64,000 bases of DNA, from contig NZ_FTOV01000011.1 in NCBI RefSeq assembly GCF_900156825.1, positions 62,001 to 126,000 of the forward strand, written 5' to 3'. Numbering within the stretch: position 1 is the stretch's first letter; every line of letters begins with the position of its first letter. The notes under the pieces were generated by a model. That model ran no database searches. It saw only the letters and a list, made by a program, of their open reading frames with translations, and was not told the DNA's origin. A program made the position numbers and the translations under genes. Shown here in pieces: positions 55,936-62,693 of the stretch. Origin of the DNA: Chryseobacterium gambrini. GTDB lineage: Bacteria; Bacteroidota; Bacteroidia; Flavobacteriales; Weeksellaceae.

Positions 55936-56775
55936 ATGAACAGGAAAACATTTTTAAAAAAGATCTTTCAGCTTTCTGTAATAGGAGCATTTCCTCTTCT
56001 CTATTCATGGCAGATCGAACCGTTTTGGCTGGAGTTTGTAGAGCGGAAACTTCCGATTAAAAATCTACCCAAAGATCTTGAAGGAAAAATTCTGATGCAG
56101 ATTTCCGACCTTCATGTTGGAACCCGCTTCGACTGGAATTTCATTATCGATTCTTTTCAGAAAGCTAAAAAATACAATCCGGATTTTGTGGTGTACACGG
56201 GAGATTTTGTTAATCGGGGAGGAGCTAAAGAAACGGAAGACCTTAAAAAAGTGATGAAGCACGCTGTGTTGGGAAATCTGGCAACATTCGGAATTCTGGG
56301 AAATCACGATTATGGAAAAGACTGGCAGGATCTTCAGTCGTCCGACAATATCTGCAATGTTCTGCAAGGCTTCGGAATCACAATGCTGAATAATGCGAAA
56401 CAGGAAAGCAACGGACTCAATTTTATCGGTTTTGAAGATTTATGGTCGCCCAATTTTGCACCGCACAAAGTGATGAAAGATTATGATCCTTCCAAGGCAA
56501 ATATTATTCTCTGTCATAATCCTGATGCCTGTGATAAAGATATCTGGAATGGTTATCAGGGATGGATTCTGAGCGGACATACGCATGGAGGACAATGCAG
56601 AATTCCCGGAGTCATTACGCCTCTGCTTCCCGTGGAAAACAGAAAATATATTTCAGGAGAAATTGATCTTGAAGATGGAAGAATGCTTTACATCAACCGT
56701 GCTTTGGGACATTCTTTTCAGGTTCGCTTTATGGTGCGTCCGGAAATTACGGTTTTTACTTTAATGCAAGGATAA
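55936..56775 (+). CDS. Metallophosphoesterase (YkuE/YaeI-like)
   Basis: A 279-residue calcineurin-like phosphoesterase. A hydrophobic N-terminal segment (KIFQLSVIGAFPLLYSW) suggests membrane association. All five metal motifs are present: ISDLHVG (about 56), VVYTGDFVNR, GILGNHDYG, ILCHNPD and SGHTHGGQ. Family relatives act on phospholipid-linked or UDP-sugar substrates or other phosphoesters; the substrate cannot be assigned. The start follows the preceding gene by 24 bases, and the next gene starts immediately after the stop. Confidence 0.93.
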   Translation: MNRKTFLKKIFQLSVIGAFPLLYSWQIEPFWLEFVERKLPIKNLPKDLEGKILMQISDLHVGTRFDWNFIIDSFQKAKKYNPDFVVYTGDFVNRGGAKETEDLKKVMKHAVLGNLATFGILGNHDYGKDWQDLQSSDNICNVLQGFGITMLNNAKQESNGLNFIGFEDLWSPNFAPHKVMKDYDPSKANIILCHNPDACDKDIWNGYQGWILSGHTHGGQCRIPGVITPLLPVENRKYISGEIDLEDGRMLYINRALGHSFQVRFMVRPEITVFTLMQG

Positions 56776-57150
56776 ATGATGAAACTGGGACTAAAAATTT
56801 TTGCATTGGGAATATTGGTGATCATAATTTTCACCATAGATTTTCCTTTAAGAGAAAAAACACTGTATGGTAAATATGTCAATACAAATTACGAAAATCC
56901 GATTTGCTGTGTTGAAGCTCCTCATCAACCGGATACTTTGATCTTATTCCGTGACGGACATTTTGAAAGCGGATTTTATGGGAAAGGTCGGTTTGAGGTA
57001 AGTAACGGGCTCGTTTCCACAATTATCCTACATTATATAAGTGATGGAGAACCAGCATTAGGTAATACTTATTTTTCGAATAAACTTTTTGAAAAACCAA
57101 AAATTATTCTGAACGCAGATATGAATCATGTCTATACTAAAATCGATTAA
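56776..57150 (+). CDS. Small membrane-anchored protein of unknown function
   Basis: A 124-residue protein with a single N-terminal hydrophobic segment (LKIFALGILVIIIFTIDFPL, about 5-24), then an exported soluble domain (YGKYVNTNYENPICCVEAPHQPDTLILFRDGHFESGFYGKGRF). It begins on the base after the metallophosphoesterase stop; a second ATG is three bases later. No family recognised. The organisation suggests co-translation. Confidence 0.7.
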   Translation: MMKLGLKIFALGILVIIIFTIDFPLREKTLYGKYVNTNYENPICCVEAPHQPDTLILFRDGHFESGFYGKGRFEVSNGLVSTIILHYISDGEPALGNTYFSNKLFEKPKIILNADMNHVYTKID

Positions 57151-57161
57151 AATTATAAACT

Positions 57162-57461
57162 ATGAATGAAAAAACAATCATAACAATCGGAAAAACTCTG
57201 TTTTGGCTTTCTTTCGGACTGGGAAATATTTGTCTTTTCGGATATATTTTCACAAAAAGTAACAGTTTCATAGAAGGAGGACTTCTGTTATTAGGATGGG
57301 GATTCTATATTAATCTTATAGCAGTTTTAATCCTAATTGTTTATGGAATTTTTGATAAATCGAAGCTGAATGTTTGCTTAAAATCGGCAGGTATAATGTT
57401 ACTCAATATACCGTTTGCAATGATTTACATAGTAATTGGAATGAGTGTAATAACAATTTAA
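57162..57461 (+). CDS. Three-helix membrane protein, paralogue of 57960
   Basis: A 99-residue membrane protein with helices at about 12-30 (LFWLSFGLGNICLFGYIF), 38-60 (GGLLLLGWGFYINLIAVLILIVYGIF) and 75-95 (AGIMLLNIPFAMIYIVIGMSV). It is similar by eye to the 96-residue product at 57960 (ILLNIPIAAFYFIIF near the end), with a COQ4-like gene between them. Function unknown. Confidence 0.75.
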   Translation: MNEKTIITIGKTLFWLSFGLGNICLFGYIFTKSNSFIEGGLLLLGWGFYINLIAVLILIVYGIFDKSKLNVCLKSAGIMLLNIPFAMIYIVIGMSVITI

Positions 57462-57471
57462 AATATAAACT

Positions 57472-57957
57472 ATGAAAAAAATACGCGTCAAATTTCTTCT
57501 TTTCGTTTACAATAAAACCCAGAAACTGTACAGAACCTATTTCAAGAAAAAGAAAAGGCAGTGGCAGTTTACCGAAAAACAATTGCTGGAATTTCAGGAA
57601 GATTCTCTGGGCAGAAAATTGGGAGAATTTTATAAAAAACATGGTTTCACGATGATTCCCAAAATGGAAAATCACGATGTTCATCATCTTATTACAGGAT
57701 GCGGAACCAATTTTGAGGACGAAATCGCCATGCAGTTTCTCCTGTTAGGAAACGGAAAACTCAACGCCCATCTTTTGGCAGCGATTGTTTTGGGAAGCGT
57801 CATTTTACCGGAATATTACAAAATCTACATCAAAGCCTACAAAAAAGGACAAAATATGCGTCCGTTTTACCAGTGGGATTTTGAAGCTTTGCTCTGGCAG
57901 AATTTTGAGCATCTGAAAGATTTCATTCAACAGAAGAATACCGCTGTTTTATATTAA
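57472..57957 (+). CDS. COQ4-like protein
   Basis: A 161-residue protein containing HDVHHLITGCGTNFEDE, an exact HDxxHx11E zinc motif of the Coq4 family (about 62-78). Basic N-terminal helices (YNKTQKLYRTYFKKKKRQWQF) could associate with the membrane. Coq4 is an assembly and C1-decarboxylase-type factor for ubiquinone synthesis in eukaryotes and some Proteobacteria. Bacteroidota make menaquinone, so a different role is implied. It sits between the two paralogous three-helix membrane proteins with gaps of 10 and 2 bases. Confidence 0.85.
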   Translation: MKKIRVKFLLFVYNKTQKLYRTYFKKKKRQWQFTEKQLLEFQEDSLGRKLGEFYKKHGFTMIPKMENHDVHHLITGCGTNFEDEIAMQFLLLGNGKLNAHLLAAIVLGSVILPEYYKIYIKAYKKGQNMRPFYQWDFEALLWQNFEHLKDFIQQKNTAVLY

Positions 57958-57959
57958 TT

Positions 57960-58250
57960 ATGGAAAGGGTAAAATTTAGTCCCGTCGGAAAAAGTCTGTT
58001 TCTAATTTCATGGCTGCTTGGAACCATCATCTTACTGACATTCTGGATCTCCGAATCTTGGTTTTTTGTATGGCTCGGATTTTATTATGTTGTTATTGCC
58101 ATTGTTGTCAACATGATTGTTTTCTGTTCCGAATTGCTGACTTTTTTAACAGATGTTTCAGATAAAAAATCGCACGGAAACTCAGCTTTGCTGATTCTGT
58201 TGAATATTCCGATTGCCGCCTTTTACTTTATTATTTTCACCAACATTTAA
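57960..58250 (+). CDS. Three-helix membrane protein, paralogue of 57162
   Basis: A 96-residue membrane protein (MERVKFSPVGKSLFLISWLL) with helices near 12-32, 35-57 and 75-93. It shares organisation and the LLNIPxA...Y motif with the protein at 57162, suggesting local duplication. Starts two bases after the COQ4-like gene and precedes DUF4153 by eight bases, so it is in the same transcript. Confidence 0.75.
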   Translation: MERVKFSPVGKSLFLISWLLGTIILLTFWISESWFFVWLGFYYVVIAIVVNMIVFCSELLTFLTDVSDKKSHGNSALLILLNIPIAAFYFIIFTNI

Positions 58251-58258
58251 ACTAACCT

Positions 58259-59635
58259 ATGAAAACACATCACTATATATTTCTTACGACCCTGCTTTTT
58301 GTTATTGTATTTTATGATCAGAATGTAGGTCTCAATCTCGGAATTATCGGAATTATTTATGCCGTACTTACTTTCTTCAGAACACCTGAAAGAAACCGAA
58401 CCAAAACGTTTATTTTTCTTTTCGCAACGAGCATTATTTCGAGTGCTGCGTTTGCGTGGTACGGAGATTTTCCGTCCTTTCTGGCGGTTGTCAGTTCACT
58501 GTTATTGTTAGGATACAGATCCCGAAACCGCAGGATGAAAATCCTTTTGCTGGTTTCGGTTTTTGTAACGAACTGCTTTACAGAGTTTTTCAGAATCCTG
58601 AATTTCGATGCATGGCTTCCCAAAAGAAACGTTTCCGGTTTGTGGCAGAAAACACTGGCTTTTGTCATAATTCCTTTAATTCTGATCTCTGTTTTCTTCG
58701 GAATTTATTCCGCAGGAAGCGATCATTTTGCCAATTTATTCACGAATGTGGAGCTGGATATTAATTTCTGGCAGCTTTTTGCTATGATTGTTTTAGGCTT
58801 TTTTATCGCATTCAATTACTGGAATTTCGCCGTTGAACGTTTTATTTACAAAAGCAACAGATTGCTGGATAACAATTTCGGGGAGAAAGATAAAATTCAG
58901 AAAGCCACCTATTCTTTTCTTGATCTGGATGCAGAAAGAATGAGCGGTGTGATTTCTTTATTTGCGCTGAATATTCTGCTCGTCTTTTTCATCATCACCT
59001 ACAACTATGAACAGTTTTACGAGTCAGTAAAAAGTCCTGTAAAACTCTCCGAAGAAACACATGAAAGAGTAAATGCAGTCATTCTGTCGATCATCATGTC
59101 GATTCTGGTGATCATGTTTTACTTTAAATCGAATTTCAATTTTGATCCGAAAGCCGGACTAATGAAAATGTTAGCCAAAGTCTGGATTTTCCTGAATGCC
59201 GTTCTCGTTATCTCTGCCATGGTGAAAAACTCAGAATACATCATCAATTATGGGTTTACCTACAAAAGATTGGGGGTTTATGCATTTTTGATATTGGCTT
59301 TAATTGGTTTGTTCACCACTTTTATTAAAATTCAGAAGCAAAAAAGAAACGTTTTCCTTTTCAATACGATGGCTTGGTATATTTACGGAGTAATCCTTGT
59401 TTGCAGCTACATCAATTGGGGCGGAATCATTACTTCTGAAAATAGAAAACGTAAAGACTTTGCTTTAAACTACCATAAAACTCAAATTAATTTCAGCGAA
59501 AAACAATTATTAAAATATGCGGAAGAGAAACATGATAATGCTTTAAAATCCGAAATTTTAAATTTAGAAAGAGTGAAATTCCAACAAAATGAAACATTTC
59601 TTTCTAAAGTTCTGTATTATCAGAATTTGAAATAA
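58259..59635 (+). CDS. DUF4153/DUF4173 family membrane protein
   Basis: A 458-residue polytopic protein with about ten helices. Its composition and motifs (FAWYGDFPSFLAVVSSLLLLGYRSR, the GSDHFANLF loop, NFAVERFIYKSNRLLDN, LNYHKTQINFSEKQLLKYAEEKHDNAL at the C-terminus) match DUF4153/DUF4173 proteins, membrane proteins of unknown function often adjacent to PF13601 regulators. It is the last gene of the small-membrane-protein operon and ends in a palindromic terminator. Confidence 0.85.
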   Translation: MKTHHYIFLTTLLFVIVFYDQNVGLNLGIIGIIYAVLTFFRTPERNRTKTFIFLFATSIISSAAFAWYGDFPSFLAVVSSLLLLGYRSRNRRMKILLLVSVFVTNCFTEFFRILNFDAWLPKRNVSGLWQKTLAFVIIPLILISVFFGIYSAGSDHFANLFTNVELDINFWQLFAMIVLGFFIAFNYWNFAVERFIYKSNRLLDNNFGEKDKIQKATYSFLDLDAERMSGVISLFALNILLVFFIITYNYEQFYESVKSPVKLSEETHERVNAVILSIIMSILVIMFYFKSNFNFDPKAGLMKMLAKVWIFLNAVLVISAMVKNSEYIINYGFTYKRLGVYAFLILALIGLFTTFIKIQKQKRNVFLFNTMAWYIYGVILVCSYINWGGIITSENRKRKDFALNYHKTQINFSEKQLLKYAEEKHDNALKSEILNLERVKFQQNETFLSKVLYYQNLK

Positions 59636-59651
59636 GTTGATTGCTGTTCAT

Positions 59652-59687
59652 ACCTCACAGGTTTCAAAAAACTGTGAGGTTTTTTTA
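59652..59687 (+). terminator. CCTCACAG palindrome with T run
   Basis: ACCTCACAG (59652-59660) and CTGTGAGGT (59672-59680) enclose an 11-base loop and are followed by seven T. It is a shorter relative of the palindrome at 39501-39533 and here makes a good terminator for the DUF4153 operon. Confidence 0.75.
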
Positions 59688-59803
59688 ATCAATCAGAAAA
59701 GATTGTCATCAAAAAATCATCTAAATAATCAATGGAACAATTTTGGCATCTTAATAAACTTTAAAAATCAAGACGGCTTAGATCGTGCTTAAAAATTATT
59801 ATT

Positions 59804-60343
59804 ATGAAAAAATTCTTATTGCTCATACCGTTACTTATTGTTTCATGTCAAAAAGAATCTGCTCCGGCAGAAACTCAGAAAAATGATTCAGTAATCGTAA
59901 GCGAACAATCTGATACTGCTCCGAAAATGGATTCCGCAGCCGTAAAAATGAAGGATTCTGTGATCAACAACGCGCCGAAAACCAAAGAAGTTCTTAAAAC
60001 CGGAGTCATGAGAAGTGTGAAGGACGGACAGATTACCAGAACGGTAGATGCAGAACAGTTTCCGTTAACTTTAGGAGAAGAATTTACAAAAGACGGACAG
60101 GAATTTATTCTTAAAATCATCAATTTCGATCAATCTAAAATAAAGGCAAAAATTTCGACCAATGAAAAGGATTTCAACATCCGCTTTAACCAGATCAAAC
60201 TTCCCAACGGAGATTATGACGGACCTTTCGGAAGAGAAATTACATATGACGTAAAAGGTAAAGGAGAAGTGTGGCTTATGATCGGCAAAAGTAATATGGC
60301 TTCCGGAAATACCAAAGGCAGTTTTACCGTAAGTATAGAATAA
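59804..60343 (+). CDS. Lipoprotein of unknown function
   Basis: A 179-residue lipoprotein. MKKFLLLIPLLIVSCQKES has C15 in the lipobox. A low-complexity S/D/K-rich linker to about residue 60 is followed by a small beta domain (RSVKDGQITRTVDAEQFPLTLGEEFTKDGQEFILKI and GEVWLMIGKSNMASGNTKGSFTVSIE). No family recognised. It is followed by a second lipoprotein 52 bases on. Confidence 0.75.
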   Translation: MKKFLLLIPLLIVSCQKESAPAETQKNDSVIVSEQSDTAPKMDSAAVKMKDSVINNAPKTKEVLKTGVMRSVKDGQITRTVDAEQFPLTLGEEFTKDGQEFILKIINFDQSKIKAKISTNEKDFNIRFNQIKLPNGDYDGPFGREITYDVKGKGEVWLMIGKSNMASGNTKGSFTVSIE

Positions 60344-60395
60344 TTTTCATCATTTTGGTACAGTTTCTGCAAAGACAATGTTAAAATTTATCATT

Positions 60396-60908
60396 ATGAA
60401 AAATATATTTTTGACGGCGGCAGTAGCTTCAGTAGCTCTGGTAAGTTGTGGAACGGTGCAGTCGTTGGTTCAGAATACATTTCCTTATACAGCCAATGTG
60501 TTAGTTTCCACAGGAGTTCCCGCAGATAAAGAAGTTTCTTCTACTTCTACCGCTTCCAACGTTCAGACTTGGTTTGGAGGAAATAACAATGCAAAAATTA
60601 AAGACGTAAGAATATCGGATGCAAAAGTTTCTGTTGTTTCTCCTACAGGAGGAAGCCTGAATGCTTTTAAATCCATAAAAGTATACATATCATCCAGCGG
60701 AACGGCCGAAAGACTGGTTGCTTCGAGATCCAATATTTCTACAGATGCATCAAGTTTGAATCTTGATCTTGCAACCTCAGGATTTTTGGATGAGGTAGTA
60801 AAAAGTACGGGGGTTACCGTAAGAACGGTTTATGAACTGAAGAACCAGACAAGTTCTGACATGAACCTTAGAATCGCACTAAATTTCAGCAGTGTTCCTG
60901 CAAATTAG
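60396..60908 (+). CDS. Lipoprotein of unknown function, lipid on C18
   Basis: A 170-residue lipoprotein; start chosen at ATG 60396 (MKNIFLTAAVASVALVSCGTVQSL), which puts a proper signal at the N-terminus, rather than at ATG 60378. The body is beta-rich with TVQSLVQNTFPYTANVLVSTG and LNLRIALNF-like ending (MNLRIALNFSSVPAN). It carries no recognised domain; the architecture resembles small outer-membrane lipoproteins of Flavobacteriia. A strong terminator follows. Confidence 0.78.
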   Translation: MKNIFLTAAVASVALVSCGTVQSLVQNTFPYTANVLVSTGVPADKEVSSTSTASNVQTWFGGNNNAKIKDVRISDAKVSVVSPTGGSLNAFKSIKVYISSSGTAERLVASRSNISTDASSLNLDLATSGFLDEVVKSTGVTVRTVYELKNQTSSDMNLRIALNFSSVPAN

Positions 60909-60932
60909 TTTTTTTATAAAAGTTTATTTTAA

Positions 60933-60966
60933 AAAAACGTCTTTCAGAAATCTGAAAGACGTTTTT
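60933..60966. terminator. Bidirectional terminator, lipoprotein versus FKBP
   Basis: Sixteen-base perfect arms AAAAACGTCTTTCAGA and TCTGAAAGACGTTTTT enclose AA. It lies between converging genes. Confidence 0.9.
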
Positions 60967-60987
60967 GCTATTTTTTAACAGGAAAGA

Positions 60988-61671
60988 TTATTTAAAATCT
61001 ACCAGTTCAACATCAAAAATAAGAGTGGCTCCCGGAGGAATTACGCCACCTGCTCCGTTGTCTCCGTATGCAAGATCAGCCGGAATGTAGAATCTGTATT
61101 TTGCACCTTTCGACATCAGTTGGATTCCTTCTGTCCAACCTTTGATAACGCCTGAAAGATTTAATTCGATCGGTTGTCCTCCGTTTTTATCCGTAGAATC
61201 GAAAACGGTTCCGTCCATTAATTTTCCGGTGTATTTTACGTTTGCAGTACTTGAAGCAGTTGGTTTTACTTTACCATCGCCTTCTTTAAGAACTTCATAT
61301 TGTAAACCGCTTGCTGTGGTTTTTATGTTCTTGTTCAGTTTATTTTTAGCTAAAAACTCAGCACCTTTCTTTTTGTTTTCCTCTGCTTTTACTTTTGCTT
61401 CAGCCTGTTTTTTTTCGTTCTGCTTCTGCATAAAGCCTTGTAAAAAAGTTCCCATTTCTTCTTTCGGGAATAAACTTGGCTTATCTCCGAAAGCATCTTT
61501 AAAACCTTGTGCCAGTAATTCAGGATCTGCCGGAAAGCCCTGCTTCTTCATGTTTTCAGCAATATCAAGACCGATGTAGTAAGAAGCTTTCTGCTCGTCT
61601 GTATAAGATTTCTGAGCGAATGCAAGATTTACTCCTGTTAAAAGAACTAAGGTAAATAACGTTTTTTTCAT
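60988..61671 (-). CDS. Periplasmic FKBP-type peptidyl-prolyl isomerase
   Basis: A 227-residue Mip/FkpA-like foldase with a Sec signal (TLFTLVLLTGVNLAFAQ) and no lipobox cysteine, so it is soluble in the periplasm, unlike the lipoprotein paralogue at 29542. The N-terminal dimerisation helices (EQKASYYIGLDIAENMKKQGF) and C-terminal FKBP domain (TASGLQYEVLKEGDGKVKPTA, VFDSTDKNGGQPIELNLSGVIKGWTEGIQLM) are about 65 percent identical by eye to that paralogue. It is the last gene of the XRE-dtd-FKBP set. Confidence 0.94.
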   Translation of the reverse strand: MKKTLFTLVLLTGVNLAFAQKSYTDEQKASYYIGLDIAENMKKQGFPADPELLAQGFKDAFGDKPSLFPKEEMGTFLQGFMQKQNEKKQAEAKVKAEENKKKGAEFLAKNKLNKNIKTTASGLQYEVLKEGDGKVKPTASSTANVKYTGKLMDGTVFDSTDKNGGQPIELNLSGVIKGWTEGIQLMSKGAKYRFYIPADLAYGDNGAGGVIPPGATLIFDVELVDFK

Positions 61672-61700
61672 TGTTGAATGTAAATATATTTTCTGCGAAT

Positions 61701-62150
61701 TTAAGCTTTTGTAACGGAATCCATCACAATTGTTACCGGTCCGTCATTAATTAACGAAACTTTCATGTCTGCTCCGAAAATTCCGCTCTCGGTTTTCAGT
61801 CCGGATTTTGAAATTTCTTCTTTAAAATAATCAAACAAAGGAATGGCTTTATCCGGTTTTGCTGCTTTAATGAAAGAAGGGCGGTTTCCTTTTTTGTAAT
61901 CGGCAATCAACGTAAACTGACTGATGCATAATATCTCTCCCTGAATTTCCTGAACAGAAAGATTCAGTTTCCCATCTTCATCTCCAAAAATCCTGAGGTT
62001 TAAGATTTTCTGTACAAGCCTGTCTGCATCGCTTTTTTCATCATTTTCATCAATTCCTACCAGAAGCATTAGTCCGTTTCCGATTTCCCCGACTATTTTC
62101 CCATCCACTTTTACGCTGGATTCTGAAACTCTTTGTATGACAACTTTCAT
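61701..62150 (-). CDS. dtd: D-aminoacyl-tRNA deacylase
   Basis: A 149-residue Dtd. MKVVIQRVSESSVKVDGKIVGEIGNGLMLLVGI is the family opening, LCISQFTLIADYKKGNRPSF carries the catalytic-site SQFTL motif, and the C-terminal GxP-type motif lies in SLINDGPVTIVMDSV (the NxGPVT motif of Dtd, here NDGPVT). It hydrolyses D-aminoacyl-tRNAs, preventing D-amino-acid incorporation. Full length and intact. It lies nine bases after the XRE regulator. Confidence 0.97.
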   Translation of the reverse strand: MKVVIQRVSESSVKVDGKIVGEIGNGLMLLVGIDENDEKSDADRLVQKILNLRIFGDEDGKLNLSVQEIQGEILCISQFTLIADYKKGNRPSFIKAAKPDKAIPLFDYFKEEISKSGLKTESGIFGADMKVSLINDGPVTIVMDSVTKA

Positions 62151-62159
62151 TACAAATTT

Positions 62160-62531
62160 TTAACTGTTCTTTGTTTTCCAGAATTCTACCTGTTCTTTCA
62201 GCTCTCGGATGCGTTCTTCATACATTTCAATTACTTTCTCAGATAATTGATTGATGGTGATGTGAGTATCATGATGAGGATTAGACTGAACAGCAGAAGC
62301 GTTATCCTGATTTGTATTTATGTTGTTCTCAGAATTAATAAAAAAATCTTCCGGTTTGATATCTAAATTTTCGCATAACTTCTCAATATGATTAACCCAA
62401 GAGTTTGTTTCACCCATTTCTATACGGCTGTATGCTGAACGGGAAATTTGCAGCCTTTCAGCCATTTCTTCCTGAGAAAAACCTTTAGTTTCTCTCAATC
62501 TTCTTATTTTACTTCCTATCTGAATGTTCAT
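62160..62531 (-). CDS. XRE-family helix-turn-helix regulator
   Basis: A 123-residue regulator with a Cro/CI-type helix-turn-helix at residues 5-62 (IGSKIRRLRETKGFSQEEMAERLQISRSAYSRIEMGETNS) and a C-terminal coiled coil (VIEMYEERIRELKEQVEFWKTK, about 95-120), likely for dimerisation. A low-complexity N-rich linker joins them. Targets unknown; first gene of a minus-strand set with dtd and FKBP. Confidence 0.93.
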   Translation of the reverse strand: MNIQIGSKIRRLRETKGFSQEEMAERLQISRSAYSRIEMGETNSWVNHIEKLCENLDIKPEDFFINSENNINTNQDNASAVQSNPHHDTHITINQLSEKVIEMYEERIRELKEQVEFWKTKNS

Positions 62532-62555
62532 TGTGATCTAATATTATACTGATAA

Positions 62556-62563
62556 CAAAAGTA
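62556..62563 (-). promoter_or_regulatory. -7 box of the XRE-dtd-FKBP set
   Basis: On the minus strand TACTTTTG matches TAnnTTTG, 24 bases upstream of the XRE ATG. Confidence 0.45.
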
Positions 62564-62657
62564 ACAAAAACTATCTTTCCAATTCATAAAATTTATTCCT
62601 CCCGAAAAAAGAGAATAGATTCCCGAAAATAGAACAGTAAGGTATCGGAATAAAATA

Positions 62658-62665
62658 TATATTTG
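62658..62665 (+). promoter_or_regulatory. -7 box of the terminal lipoprotein gene
   Basis: TATATTTG matches TAnnTTTG, 28 bases before ATG 62694. It is divergent from the XRE promoter, about 95 bases away. Confidence 0.45.
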
Positions 62666-62693
62666 AAGCATCAAATTTTTAATTCAATACAAA

